Part shown: piece by piece, positions 22,301 to 31,950 of the stretch
Numbering within the stretch: position 1 is the stretch's first letter
Layout of the letters: the number at the start of each line of letters is the position of its first letter
NCBI GenBank assembly: GCA_027627225.1
Contig: CM051034.1
Coordinates: 14,933,480 to 14,997,479 of the forward strand
Length of the DNA: 64,000 nucleotides
Reading direction: 5' to 3'
From: Congeria kusceri
Lineage: Eukaryota > Mollusca > Bivalvia > Myida > Dreissenidae
The notes under the pieces: generated by a model
What the model was told of the DNA's origin: nothing
The model's database searches: none
Seen by the model: the letters and a program-made list of their open reading frames with translations, nothing else
Made by a program: the position numbers and the translations under genes

Positions 22301-22551
22301 AGTACGGAGAGCCAATGGATGAAGATCAAGCAGGGAACATATCACGATACGGTGGCCCGATAAGGAATTTCAACTTTCAAGGCACGGCGATGCCTGGGTT
22401 GCTAGGACAGAACCCTTTCCGGGGCGATCAGTTGGACTGGACGCCCTACAGGAACGAGGATTTCAGGGGTCAGTGGTTGGGTCAGAATGCAGGGAACCAA
22501 GGACCGGAACGTGCGAGGAACCAACCGTATGGCAGACGTCTCCGACATTAG
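10365..22551 (+). CDS. PCED1A: PC-esterase domain-containing protein (PCED1A/B family), 9 exons
   Basis: Coding exons are 10365-10440, 11990-12069, 12198-12268, 13134-13295, 13555-13705, 15253-15315, 15923-15995, 16893-17011 and 21946-22551. All phases agree, and 1401 nt give 466 residues, close to the roughly 450 of vertebrate PCED1A. The family is an SGNH/GDSL-type hydrolase fold related to acyltransferases; its substrate is poorly known. Visible landmarks are the nucleophile motif GDS ([16 protein letters not shown], about residues 20-35), the family block [11 protein letters not shown] in exons 4/5, VWNMTLPI in exon 5, and the Asp/His pair in DGVHWD at the exon 7/8 junction. These are the expected catalytic elements, so activity is plausible. 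The C-terminal exon is a low-complexity Asn/Gln/Gly-rich tail ending GRRLRH. The start ATG is chosen because [18 protein letters not shown] aligns with the family N-terminus. There is no signal peptide. Oddities are the minisatellite made of the exon 8 donor (intron 8) and a MITE abutting the exon 6 donor. Confidence 0.93.
10479..10580. repeat. Hairpin element 39 nt after the exon 1 donor
   Basis: TTGAGGGGTATAGTAAATATTG at the left is matched by its reverse complement at the right (CAATATTTACTATACCCCTCAA), continuing through a CCCGAGTAGAG/CTCTTCGACGGG pair. The right arm recurs at about 27090-27140, so this is a dispersed family. Confidence 0.7.
10880..11880. repeat. About 156-bp tandem repeat, 6 copies, with AGGTCA words
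   Basis: The CTCAAGGTCAAGGTCACACTT block recurs at 10963, 11119, 11275, 11445, 11598 and 11755. Each unit also carries GAAACTTGGCTCAAATGTTT and GATGTGCAGAAGGCATG. Copies have diverged moderately. TCAAGGTCA matches the extended half-site bound by ERR/NR5A-type nuclear receptors, but such words are common in this repeat class. The array lies in intron 1 of the PC-esterase gene. Confidence 0.85.
12611..12926 (+). mobile_element. tRNA-derived SINE with 13-bp target duplication
   Basis: The tRNA-like head has an A-box-like TGGCCTAGTGG and a degenerate B box (GGCTCAAGCCC). The tail ends in AAAC/AAACG repeats. ATACAATTCCTGC flanks it on both sides (12598-12610 and 12927-12939). It lies in intron 3 of the PC-esterase gene. 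Confidence 0.85.
14043..14202. repeat. 32-bp tandem repeat, 5 copies
   Basis: The unit starts GATCAAGTGGCAAGCCTG at 14043, 14075, 14107, 14139 and 14171 with almost no divergence. The last unit runs straight into the MITE at 14202. Confidence 0.9.
14202..14482. mobile_element. MITE with GGAAAGATCCAG inverted ends
   Basis: GGAAAGATCCAG at the left and CTGGATCTTTCC at the right are perfect inverted repeats. Subterminal CTGCTCC/GATCAGCACC blocks match the element at 8179-8585, which carries the minisatellite-expanded form. It lies in intron 5 of the PC-esterase gene. Confidence 0.75.
14790..15175. mobile_element. hAT-like MITE, copy 2 (inverted relative to 8704-9074)
   Basis: Begins AAGTGTTTTTTTAGGGCC and ends AAAAAAAACAATG. 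Internal blocks are the reverse complement of copy 1. No coding capacity. It lies in intron 5. Confidence 0.6.
15320..15532. mobile_element. MITE abutting the exon 6 splice donor
   Basis: TGTAAAATCGTTTAATTTCG at the left and CGAAATAAAACGATTTTACA at the right are inverted ends. It starts at intron position +5 of the exon 6 donor (AAG/GTAC, then element), so the element supplies the donor from +5 on. The interior contains further CGCGAA and GCGCAAATTTAAGAC words in inverted and direct copies. Confidence 0.75.
15996..16892 (+). other. Intron 7 of the PC-esterase gene
   Basis: AT-rich intron without recognised elements. Several GCGAA/TTCGC words near 16040-16090 resemble the MITE at 15320 but no ends could be set. 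Confidence 0.5.
16988..18060 (+). repeat. 43-bp minisatellite built from the exon 8 end and its 5' splice site, part 1 (25 units)
   Basis: The unit CACGCCCACAGTGTTCTCTC + CCTG/GTAAGTGACTGTACCAAAC recurs every 43 bp. The first unit is the real 3' end of exon 8 (through 17011) and the start of intron 8. I count 25 units, of which about 22 keep GTAAGTGA intact (exceptions include GAAAGTGA at 17096 and 17311 and GTAAGGGA at 17354). Units fall into sub-variants (CTCTCCCTGG, CTCTTCCTGG, CTGTCTCCATGG). The minus strand has no stop in any frame of the unit, which makes long artefactual reading frames. Confidence 0.95.
18061..19194 (-). mobile_element. 1.13 kb inverted-repeat element, copy A, inserted in the minisatellite
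   Basis: Ends CTAGTGTTTAATCTAGA and TCTGGATAAAACACTAG are inverted. The flanking AAC is duplicated (18058-18060 and 19195-19197), a 3-bp target duplication that restores the 43-bp unit when the element is removed. It is homologous to copy B at 23512-24566 in the opposite orientation. A frame-like stretch is shared by both copies on the strand read right to left here (about 18880-19190) but shows no known domain. Superfamily not assigned. Confidence 0.85.
19195..21007 (+). repeat. 43-bp splice-donor minisatellite, part 2 (about 42 units)
   Basis: Continuation of the array across the transposon insertion. Units here more often read GTAAGTGACTATACGGAAC and are more varied, including shortened units lacking CACGCCC (near 19325, 19535, 19570 and 19825). 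The last unit reads CTCTCAAAGGTAAGTGACCGAG. GTAAGTGA is again kept in most units. Confidence 0.93.
21105..21480. repeat. Diverged direct duplication, about 210 bp period
   Basis: The block from about 21105 to 21290 (TTTTATTAGTCCAATGCTT ... TTGACCAGCCCAGAAGGGCAGCAAGG) recurs with divergence at about 21330-21480 (TTTTATTAGTCTAATGCTT ... TTGACAAGCACAGAGGAGCAACAGG). A G-rich run follows at 21480-21501. It lies in intron 8. Confidence 0.6.
21770..21836. repeat. 32-bp-arm palindrome in intron 8
   Basis: Left arm ACAAAGTTTAAGTTTATTAA... is mirrored by ...TTATAAACTTAAACTTTGT with about one mismatch and a 3-nt centre. It ends 110 nt before the last exon of the PC-esterase gene. Confidence 0.85.
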
Positions 22552-22567
22552 TGATGGCTCAGAGGTC

Positions 22568-23184
22568 TGGAGCCATATTCCAGAAACATCTTAAGTTTAC
22601 CTTAAACTATTTTCACTTTAAGTTCTGACTTTTGTAAGGTAATATTTTTTAAACTGCATATAAGGCGTACAAAAAAAATGTTTGTTTCAGGTAACCCCAC
22701 CTACCCTAAAAAAATGCCCCGACCCTAGAACATTTTATTGGGGTTGTCAGATTGATTTTTGTTTTATTTACCTTTTTCAATAATTAAATGTGTTTTGGAT
22801 AAATAAGTGTTTTGTTTTGATAGGATCCACTTATAAACAATATTTAAGGATATTACTGATATGTTTTGAATATTTATTCAGTTTTCGAATCTTCAAGTTG
22901 ACCATTTAAAAAATAAAATAAAAAAAATAAAAAATCCCAACCTACCTACCCTAATTTTTTGGGGCATGTTACCTGAAACAAACATATTTTTTTTATGCCT
23001 AAATTAGTGCATCTAATTACAAATATGTAAGTACTAAATAGACGTTAATGATAAGTTGATACGATAATCAGTAAACACAAAAAAGAATCTCTTGTATACA
23101 TAGACTAAATGCTAAAGAAAGTATGCAATTGTATGGCTAAAGATAAGATTTTACTAAAGATGTTTCTGGAATACGGTACGACCC
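22568..23184. mobile_element. MITE in the PC-esterase 3' flank, hosting a nested MITE
   Basis: Ends GGAGCCATATTCCAGAAAC-ATCTTAAG and GATGTTTCTGGAATACGGTAC are inverted. The left end starts 17 nt after the TAG stop at 22549-22551, so the 3' UTR is probably MITE-derived. Confidence 0.65.
22661..23001. mobile_element. Nested MITE
   Basis: TAAGGCGTACAAAAAAAATG then TTTGTTTCAGGTAAC at the left is inverted at the right as GTTACCTGAAACAAACAT then TTTTTTTTATGCCTA. Subterminal CCTACCCTAA words are present. It sits inside the element at 22568-23184. Confidence 0.65.
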
Positions 23185-24900
23185 CAGTTTATAATGTGCT
23201 GCTCTATGTGTGTATATAGTTGAAAGTTTGCGCTGTTCCGGTGGAATAGTTCAAGCATTAGTATAGTGTCAGAACAGTGTTCTGAGTTTATGAAACATTG
23301 CTCAATGTGTGTAAAGTTTGTGTCTCATCGGTGGAATCATTCAAGCATTAGTATATAGACAGGTCAGAGTTCTGGGTTTATGAAACATTGTTCAATGTGT
23401 GTGAAATTTAAAGTATGCGCCATACAATCATTCAAAGATTAATTAATATAGTGTCAAATCAGAGCTCTGAGTTTCTTTGCGTGTTGTGTGTATTGTTGAT
23501 AAAAGCTGTACCTAGTGTTTTATCCAGACCACGTCCTTTTATTGATCCGCCACCCTGCCCTTTTCAAAGGCAATTAACGCCCAGTACCTCTTATCTAACA
23601 ACGACTGTATTGCCCTTAACGAGGGCCCTTTGTGATGGCATGTTACGGTATATTAATCTGTCACCAACTTATAAGATCAGCTTCAGGGGCTGTCAGCTTA
23701 CGAGTTTGTGTAGGGATACTATAAAACATGCCGATTTTGTTTTAAAAATGAGCGTACATTGTCTGCTTTTAGCAGCCTCGTTCCCACATGCAATTTCTAT
23801 CATGTTTTGTTTCGTCAATTTTTTATGATGAACATGATAACAAATGGCATAATGCATATAAATGTAGACTAAATGAGGTCTTTAACCATTAATTATGAAA
23901 AAAAACAACATGATATATATGTGTATTATTTCGGACAAACATATTCAGATACATCATTTTAATCCAAATTGCAATGTTTGTTTTTAACATTTTCAACTTG
24001 ATTTTAGTTTTCATCATTAATCAAAGTATTAGTAGCAATGTCATCATAAACAGCAACAACATATAAACCATAAAGGTAAAAAAAACCCAAATATTTCCTA
24101 CAATAAAAAAGGTAAAAAATATATATAATACCAGGTTAGAACTTACAAGTATTTTACCATTAATAAGCATGATTTTGACTTGCCAATAAAAAGTTTTAGT
24201 TTGACAGTTGTTAATACGTTTTTCATGTATGATTGCCCAATTTGCATCTTGGAACTACTTCTGAACAATGAATAAATAAGTTTTCTGAAATAAATAATGC
24301 AACTGTAATATAATAACTAAACAATAATAAAAAGCAATAATATTGGAAAATTAAAATTTGTAAATCCTTGTTTGACTTGAAAAATCTTTAAGCAGATAAA
24401 ATGTATTAGTCAGTAATATACAATTTCCTAATTGGTTTTAACTATTGCTTCAGGAAAACAACCACTAAAACCTGATATGCCCTTATTAACAGTGTCACCG
24501 CGCACAAAATGCCCTTTTTTCCAAGTCAAGCGCCATGCCCGTCTGCCCTTCTAGATTAAACATTAGTACCGTTAGAATCATTCTAGCATTAGTTTAGTGA
24601 CATCAAAGTTCCGAGTTTATGGTACACTGCTTAATGTGTGTATAGTACTGTACATCTTTCAAGCATTTAATTTTGGACTGGTCAGTTTCTTACACATTGC
24701 TGAATTTGTGTACTTTAAAGTATGCGCCATAGTCAAACATGTATATAATGACAGATCAGAGTTTTGAGTTTATGAAACACTGCTCAATATGTGTATAGTT
24801 TAAAGTGTGCGCCATACAATCATTTACATCATACAAATATTTATATGGTTCAGATCAGAGTTCTGAGTTTATGAAACACTGTGTGTATTGTTGGTATAAG
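23185..24900. repeat. Diverged 85-100-bp tandem repeat, interrupted by a transposon
   Basis: The motif GTTTATGAAACATTGCTCAATGTGTGT followed by GCGCCATACAATCATTCAAGCATTAGTATAGTG and TCAGAGTTCTGA recurs before (23190-23510) and after (24570-24900) the element at 23512-24566. Copies start near 23190, 23287, 23375, 24617, 24770 and 24853. Confidence 0.75.
23512..24566 (+). mobile_element. 1.06 kb inverted-repeat element, copy B (inverted sister of 18061-19194)
   Basis: Starts CTAGTGTTTTATCCAGACC and ends CTAGATTAAACATTAG, with a 3-bp target duplication TAC (23509-23511, 24567-24569). The sequence is homologous throughout to copy A, reversed. As with copy A it landed in a tandem repeat; both insertion contexts contain TGTACC. 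Confidence 0.85.
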
Positions 24901-24990
24901 CCATACCGGTGAAGTCATTACAGCATAGAAAATAGCTAAGTTAAGCGGACATGGTGACCTTTTATAGTTTCTAGTTCCATTGTAGATTTT

Positions 24991-25686
24991 TGTGTCGCCT
25001 GACTAGGCGACATATAGGGGTTACTTATATCGGCAGCGGTGGCGGCGGTGTCCCCTTTCGCTTGTCCGGAGCATAACTTAGACTATTAAAGCTATCAGCA
25101 TGAAACTTCATAGGTAGATAGATCTCATTGAGGGGAAGTGCATTGCACAAGAACCGTTACTCTGCACCTCATACTTTTGGAGCTATTGCCCTTTGTTTAT
25201 TTTCATACTTAATTTTTGTCCGGAGCATAACTCTAAGACTATGAAAGCTATCAACTTGAAACTTCATAGGTAGAAAGATCTCGTTGAGGAGAAGTGCAGT
25301 GCACAAGAACCGTTACTCTGCATCACATACTTTGGAGTTATTGCCCTTTGTTTATTTTCATACTTAAAATTTTTGTCTGGAGCATAACTCTAAGACTATG
25401 AAACTATCAACTTGAAACTTCAGTGGCAAATAGATCTCATTGAGGAGAAGTGCATTGCACAAGAACCATTACTCTGCACCTCATACTTTTGGAGTTATTG
25501 CCCTTTGTAAATTTTCATACTTATTTTTGTGTCGCATTTTTGGTTTTAATAAGTCTTTTATTTGCAATTAGCTAGAGTGCAGTGCTTTTGAAGATTTCAA
25601 TTAATCTGTTAAAAAAAAAATTGAGCATTAACCTTAAGTGCTTCTTCATTTGGATTCAAGTAAGCTATCCGGCGTCAGGCGACACA
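24991..25686. mobile_element. Composite MITE with three internal 160-bp repeats
   Basis: TGTGTCGCCTGACTAGGCGACA at the left and GGCGTCAGGCGACACA at the right form the ends. Inside, a block beginning GTCCGGAGCATAACT is repeated at about 25057, 25218 and 25375, with GAAACTTCATAGGTAGA and GCACAAGAACCGTTACTCTG in each copy. Confidence 0.75.
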
Positions 25687-25989
25687 TCCGACACGCAGAG
25701 TTCTAGTTTGTCATATTTGTCACTTTCCAAAATTCTCTGACCGATGCAGAAATCTTGAGCATCTGTGTAAAAATCTTTTTGTTTTAGAATCCACTGTTTT
25801 AAGATTCAAAAATAAATTTAGCAGGAACTTCCTCTAATAGATTTCACAAAATTTTCTTTTTTTAAATATCTGAACATAAAGGGCATTGTTATGTAGTTTA
25901 CATGTGCATATAAATGTAGGTCATAAATATAGTTGACTCTGTGTATGAGTAATACGGACTTTGAGTGATGTATGGTCACTTTTATGCCC

Positions 25990-26390
25990 CCACTTTCAGG
26001 GTGAGGACATGTAGATCTGCCCTTGTCATTCTGTCTGTCCTGTCCTTCCGTCGGATTTTTATGTCACATTTAACTTTAAAAGTGTAACTGCTAGAGTGAA
26101 GAAACTTTATAAACATATTCAATAGCATGTGAACTTGAGCACCTTGGTATTTTGGTGCAGTTTTTTTCCGACATTAGCAGAGTTAAGGCCCTTTTTTTAT
26201 AAAAAGATATTTTTGGACTTGTGTCGCGTCTAACTAAAAAATTAGAACTGCTAGAGTGATTAAACTTTATAAATATATTCATCAGCATGTAAACTTGTGC
26301 ACCTGGTATAGTAATTGCATAGGGTTTGGTGACAAACAGCGGAATGTTTGGGCACCTGTGTCCTTTGGACACATGTCTAGTTTATTATTA
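25990..26390. mobile_element. Repeat element beginning ATGCCCCCACTTTC, with internal duplication
   Basis: Starts TTTATGCCCCCACTTTCAGG and ends GGACACATGTCTAG. The core GAACTGCTAGAGTGATTAAACTTTATAAATATATTC occurs twice, diverged. The start/end style is shared with 26400-26835. Confidence 0.5.
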
Positions 26391-26399
26391 TAGCGCATT

Positions 26400-26835
26400 T
26401 TTTATGCCCCCGGCATGTTGATGCTGGAGGCTTATAGTGATTTTCCTGTCTGTCCTTCCTTCCGTCTGTGACGAGGTTAAGTAGATTTTACAGTTTTGTC
26501 TAGCACCAACACTGCTTACTACAACACTTGGATACTTACACATTTGTTGCTAATGACCATTCCCTTTCCACCCATATCACCCAACCTCACTTTGACCTTT
26601 ACCTAATTTGGACTTCTAATAATTCAAAAGTGCCATTTCTTGGTTAACTAGATTTTACCGTTTTGTCTAGCACCAACATCGCTTACTATAACACTTGGAT
26701 ATTAACACATTTGTTACTTATGACCGTTCCCAATCCACCCATATAACCCAATCTCACTTTGACCTTGACCTAATTTGGACTAAGAAATGGGCTATCCAGC
26801 AACAACGGGGGACATGTGTGTTTATCAAACACAGA
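26400..26835. mobile_element. Repeat element beginning ATGCCCCCGGCATG, with internal duplication
   Basis: Begins TTTTATGCCCCCGGCATG and ends GACATGTGTGTTTATCAAAC-ACAGAATCTAG. The interior holds two copies of a GTTAAGTAGATTTTACAGTTTTGTCTAGCACC block, 26475-26600 and 26640-26790. Confidence 0.55.
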
Positions 26836-27515
26836 ATCTAGTTTTCCGTTGTAAAATCCCATATACCTGTCCCTGTATAATTTTTAATATGCCATTGCGT
26901 TGGAATGTGCGTGGGCCTAAACAATGCATCTGGTGTTTTCTGAGAATTCCCTATTAGATAATGATCGTTAGGCGCTTACTAAAACGTCAGTGACGATGAG
27001 CGCATGATTTATGTGTGTGACGTCAGATATTGATACAAAATAGCTACTGGTGTATTCTGGGAATACTGGGGACCTGTTTATTTCGGCCTTGGTTGACATC
27101 ACTCTTCTCGGGTTGCAATATTTACTATAGCCCTCAACTGCCTATGATATTTATATTATAATTATGTACTCTGTTTAAGTGTTTGTTGTATTCAACAAAA
27201 ATTGATCTGTACAGTTTAAAAACATTTCCACTGAATGTTTCTCTGTTTAGTGCTTGACAAGGAATGTACAAGTATGGGTGTGCAAATTGCTTAAATCCAG
27301 TTTAAAGTTTTATTTGACTGTCTTTCACAAAAGGTTGTGACGTTTTACCTGATTATAGTTGCAATGTTATCGCAGGTTGTTTGTAAATAATTTTGTTCAG
27401 AATGTTTTGTTTTTATATTTGTAACTTAGGAGTATATCATGATACTTATACCAAATTGAGATTGTTTCATGCTGAAACCAAATATATTTTTATAGATGTG
27501 TATTTTAGATCGCCA
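26836..27515. other. Intergenic, no gene; contains one arm of the 10479 hairpin family
   Basis: At about 27090-27140 the words CTCTTCTCGGG, TTGCAATATTTACTATAG and CCCTCAA match the right arm of the hairpin at 10479-10580. Otherwise nothing was recognised. Confidence 0.5.
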
Positions 27516-27665
27516 GGCCAGGCTAGCTCAGTTGGTAGAGCACTGGACTCACAATCCAGGGTTCTTGAGTTCGAGCCCCAGCCCGGCCACATAACTTGTG
27601 TGGGGATTGGTTATGAAATAATTTCTATGGCCATTCTCCCCTACCGCAAAAAAACAAAACTGTTT
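27516..27665 (+). mobile_element. tRNA-derived SINE, short copy
   Basis: The tRNA-like head GGCCAGGCTAGCTCAGTTGG has a foldable cloverleaf (anticodon stem CTGGA/TCCAG, loop CTCACAA, which would read Val-CAC) and a B box GAGTTCGAGCC. It continues into the same body as 39648 (ACATAACTTGTGTGGGGATT) and ends in an A-rich tail. TTTTAGATC flanks both sides as the target duplication. Not a working tRNA gene. Confidence 0.8.
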
Positions 27666-27989
27666 TTTTAGATCTTGGATGAACAGTACAATCTTGTCAG
27701 ATAACTTACCTCTAAAACTGCAAAGCTATCTAGCTACTACGTGTAGTGTGCCATTGACAGCCAGCAGAAATAACCCAATACCAACTCTAAAGGAAGACAC
27801 ATTAAATAAATATTTATTGGTGGTAAATCTATGGGCACAGTGCCGAATGCTGTGGTTATTAAACAGGTATTTGTAGGGGCCATTACTCCTGTATAGGGCA
27901 GTGTGAAATGCTACGTTTATGCTGGATTGTTTGCAGTTTATGAAAATGTGTTCAGTATGTCCTTGTGTTTACACCTAGTCCATATGAAA

Positions 27990-28235
27990 CTTGTCGTGTG
28001 AAAACCGGGCTTAATGCATGTGCATACAGTGTTGTCCCGGAATAGCCTGTGAAGTCTGCACAGGCTAATCCAGGACAGCACTTTCTGCTTTTATGGTATT
28101 TTCTGTTTCAATGTAGTTTCTTCTAAACATAAATCCACTGTAGGCAGAAAGTGCCGCCATGGATTTGCCCGTGCAGCCTGCACATGCTAATCCAGGACGA
28201 CACTTTAGGCGCATGCACTAAGATCGGATCTCCCA
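27990..28235. mobile_element. Hairpin-rich MITE (GGGCTTAATGCATG family)
   Basis: The left half carries GGGCTTAATGCATGTGC, GTGTTGTCCCGG and GTCTGCACAGGCTAATCC. The right half mirrors it with GCCTGCACATGCTAATCC, GGACGACACTTTAGGCGCATGCACTAAG. I recall this family as abundant in some bivalve genomes, from memory and unverified. Confidence 0.7.
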
Positions 28236-29034
28236 TGACACGCCTCATATATGTTGTGGTTTGTTTATTCGTTTTAAATAACATTTACTTTTGTTTTGGT
28301 TGCTCGGTATTTCTTCCTTATAGTCAGGGTGACTGAAATCCATGTGTGCTTTCTATTGTTCCAAGTGTGCTGTACTAGTTTTCAAAGCGTTTACATTTCT
28401 AACCCCAACTTTTAACATTTTTTGAAGATTCTTGTCTAATTGTTGTTACTTTTGGATTTCGTGTTCTTAAATTCTCCCTAGAATCTAATGGAAGAAGGAG
28501 CGACACGATATACATAACACAATGTTCATTTCAAGAATTTTTAAGCAGTATTAAGTATTTTAATTATCACGTGGATTCCAGGGGTGGCTTAATCTTATAT
28601 TGTTTTGCTTTTCCATTTTGGACAAGTGTTGTTTGCCACTTTTTGCAAAATCTCGCTTGGCCGTTCATGCTAAAGGGACAAGCTCGGTAATGTGGACAAG
28701 TGATTTGCCACCTCTTTTGTATATGTGTCAGCATTGTTTATTCGTTTTATGTATCTTTTGTTTGATAAACTGTTCACAATAGTTAAAAATTAAAAAAAAA
28801 TCGTTGAGATTACGGTTATGTTTAGTTATGAGCTGAAAGACTTCACAACAATCTAATGAAGATGTAATGTATACCAGTCAGCAAAGTTGCTGGAGAGTTG
28901 AAATTCTGAGCTGAACAAGCAGTTATATATGTTTCCGATGTACATGTTTGTCAGCCATAAAATGTGGGCAGTCAGCCAATATCAACTGAGATGTAATTAT
29001 GTACTCATTCACAGAATCGCATAAGGGCAACAGT
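28236..29034. other. Intergenic; distal part duplicated near 42080
   Basis: No genes. From about 28770 on, blocks such as CAATCTAATGAAGATGTAAT then TATACCAG resemble 42080-42200 (CAATCTAGTGGAGATGTAT, GCATACCAGG). This may be the outer limit of the segmental duplication that carries the macrodomain genes. Confidence 0.45.
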
Positions 29035-29282
29035 GGTATTCACAAAGCATCTTAAATAATTTCTTAAATATTTTCACTTAAGTGCAAAATTTGAATGCAT
29101 TATATTTCCTTACTTAAACAGATGCATATGTTGTTGTTATTCCTAAAATAACACTTTCATAATGATGCTATTTTAAAGTGTTGCTAAGTGCTACACTGTT
29201 TCTTTACGGCATTAAACAGTTATGAAAATTTACAAATTTAAGGATAAGGATAAACATTAACTTAAGATGCTTCGTGAATACC
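29035..29282. mobile_element. MITE with GGTATTCACAAAGCATCTTAA ends and 8-bp target duplication
   Basis: Left GGTATTCACAAAGCATCTTA and right TAAGATGCTTCGTGAATACC are inverted. Flanks GCAACAGT and GCCCCAGT are a probable diverged 8-bp duplication, as expected for hAT-type elements. Confidence 0.75.
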
Positions 29283-30894
29283 GCCCCAGTCCTCTTATGT
29301 GTCAACAATACTCTTCACAAGCTCTACCATGTACTCTTGCTTCACAGAATCGCACAAGTGCATCAATCCTCTTTTGTTTATACATTACACTTGATCAACT
29401 TTACCATGTGCTCTTGTGTCAGCTACATGCAGTACAGAAGTTAAATACGTTGTATCCAAGTGTATTTTACCGTAATTAAATTAATTTTTGGTTAACCGTT
29501 GCGCATTGGGAATTTGATTATTGTGCGCGAATTGTACCGAATATACATGTTCTTTTAATTATTTGGCTTTATAATGCGAATGCATAACCACATGTATTGT
29601 CAAATGCAATACGTTTATAAGGGCAGTAAATTACGTAAACATAACGACATGCCGCAAATTAATACTCTTACTATATACAAGAACATTACTACCGCATTTT
29701 CCTAGATGTGAAACTACGAAAACCTCAATACTACGAACAAAGCCGTGTCTCCCGTGCCTATTCATAGTATCGCGTTTCGACTTGATCACTTATTTTCATC
29801 TAGGAAGTATAGAACAAGATTCAAGTTCTACTTACCACCAATACTTACCAACAAAAAAAGGCACCTTTAACTAATTTAGGAAAAGAACAGCATGCAAGAT
29901 TTCGAGTCGCTTGAAAGACTCTTAATATGTGACAATTCCACAAATGATCGGCTTTGCATTGCTTATATAATTAAATTAATACTTGATATGACACTCAAGG
30001 AGAAAGTACATATTGTAACACATTGATAGCATTACTTGATATTTATAAAAATAATACGTAAACGACGTCTGGAAATATGTAACATAGTTTAAACGGGCAG
30101 GTGTCTGGAACTGTTTGAGCATATGCAGAGATACACATGTGCGGAAAGAGAATTCGGTATGAAGAAAGCGTTTGCCTGAAGTTTCATACGTTGTCATTAT
30201 TTTCAAAAATATACGTTTGTGCTCCTTAAGCAATTGTGAATGTCATAGTATGTAAGGCCGCTTTTCCATAGTAAATCGAACAATTTGAAAACTGTCGAAC
30301 CCTTTCCATATGTTTGCAGTCCGTATAGCGCATCCACAAAAACCGTCCTCAAACAATCGCGCAGTGAGCGACTTCATGCGGATGCAGACGACGTGGTACC
30401 TCTATAAAAGAAAGGCTTTACAGAATAAAACATTGGACAAGTAGCAGAAATTGTCCAGGAGCACCCGAATAACAAACCCTTAGACAGGCAGTTACTCTGT
30501 TATAACGGGTAACATTTGCAGAATCATGAATAATGCCATGGATACAAATGGTGGATGATTAATATTGTTCCCAATCCACCTCCTGCGAATGAATTTCCCA
30601 TACTCGCAATATACAATATTTGGAACCGAACTTATTAAACTGTTTAAATTCTTCAAACTCTTGTATATTTACTCACTAAATATAACAAAGTTAAAATATT
30701 GACGGTGAATACTGATTCATGGAAAAGCGCGTCCGTATTTAAAATCATGCGAATACGTTTACATATACGGATGCGGACATACGGATGGTATCATTCCGTC
30801 TTCATAAGAATATAGTGTACCTACAAATATATCTTCGCCATTATGAGTGGCTGTACAATCCAATTCTTGAATGGCAGTCTCTGTTGCAGTAAAT
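29283..30894. other. Intergenic upstream sequence, partly duplicated near 42.8 kb
   Basis: No gene. The block at about 29790-29960 (CATCTAGGAAGTATAGAACA ... CGAGTCGCTTGAAAGACTC) is similar to 42840-42990 (CGTCTAGGAGTACAGAACA ... AAATCGCTTGAGACAATA), i.e. the same relative place upstream of the second macrodomain gene. Confidence 0.5.
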
Positions 30895-31520
30895 TAAGGT
30901 GTATGCTATGAGGTGCTAATGCAGCTTTGGCTGTCCTTTCCTTTTGGCTCTCTTCTCTTCCGCTTTGATCTTTCTGTCCTCGGCTTTCTGTACATCGTAT
31001 ATGACAGCAATGCCATTGTCGTTGGTTGTCATCGTCATGTTTTTATCGCAGATATCCTTAAATCGGTAGCGAAGGCGTTCTGTATCTCGCCAGCTCTCCG
31101 CACATGACATCCTTGAGAATGCGTCCTTGGTCCATTTGCCTGATGTATCCAAGCCAGCGTAGGCGTCTCTCACTGAAGACGGCATGCATGCAATTCTTTT
31201 AAGCACGTTTTAGGATTTCCGTATTGGGAATCTTGATCAATGCTCTATAGTTTAGTCTGGCCGTATACCGCCATCTGCTTATGGCGTTCACTTCTGTATC
31301 AATGAAGTTTGTACTGCTTTAGGCCTTCTGCAGTGTGGACTACTGGGCCGCATCATCGACAAAAAGCAACAAATGAGTACCTCATTGACTTTGGTATTGG
31401 CGCGGTGTTGGGCGATGTTAAAGAACTTGCCATCAGACCTGGGGTATGAATGTATGTAATGACTTGAAAGGCCTTCTAAGATACTTCGTTTAAACAGACA
31501 GTGATAAGAATCTTGGCACG
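30895..31520 (-). pseudogene. Decayed LINE reverse-transcriptase 3' fragment
   Basis: Minus-strand translation, with frame changes, shows the typical end of invertebrate LINE reverse transcriptases. An RSDGKFFNIAQHRANTKVN / LLFVDDAAQ block (the FADD-type catalytic motif region, about 31340-31450) is followed by ERRLRWLGYIRQMDQGRIL then RFKDICDKNM (about 30990-31180). There are several frameshifts and stops. It lies upstream of the first macrodomain gene and has no counterpart upstream of the second. Confidence 0.75.
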
Positions 31521-31863
31521 AACCGAGGTGATAACAGCATGAGTCTGAAAGGTCCACTACGACTAATTAGAATATAATCAATGATAATTATACTTCGTTT
31601 TATTGTGATGACTATATACGTTGCGTTATTACGTACACGAAGTTATTTACATCATTACATGTATGTGAATTAAATGTTAAAATTGTAAACTGTGCTTTTA
31701 TTCTAAATATATGTGTATGTTTAAGTAATTTCGAAATGTTTGATAAGTAAGTTGCTTGTAATACTATTTTTATTTACATCTAAAGATAACAGGCCGTTAG
31801 CTTAATTGGCCGATACAATTTTGAACTTGGCCCAGTCGACGGCGCGGTTTCTTTTTTGGAGAG

Positions 31864-31882
31864 TATAAAAAGGTATAAATAT
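31864..31882 (+). promoter_or_regulatory. TATA box(es) of macrodomain gene 1
   Basis: TATAAAA (31864-31870) and TATAAATA (31875-31882) lie 70-85 nt before the ATG at 31951. Just upstream is GGTTTCTTTTTTGGA, which loosely resembles an interferon-response (IRF) element on the reverse strand; this is weak evidence. Confidence 0.6.
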
Positions 31883-31950
31883 CGCTTTCAAACTACCGAT
31901 CACTGATATATTGCTTTTTCAGATTCGTTATCAGACGAAACTATTTCACA

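Noticed and set aside
27516..27589. tRNA-Val(CAC)-like gene
   Set aside because: The head folds as a tRNA but is followed by a SINE body, ends in an A-rich tail and has a target duplication; the acceptor stem also has a mismatch. Same family as 39648.
31849..31863. Interferon-response element upstream of macrodomain gene 1
   Set aside because: GGTTTCTTTTTTGGA has only one of two half-sites well matched and is not present before gene 2, so it is not listed as a site.
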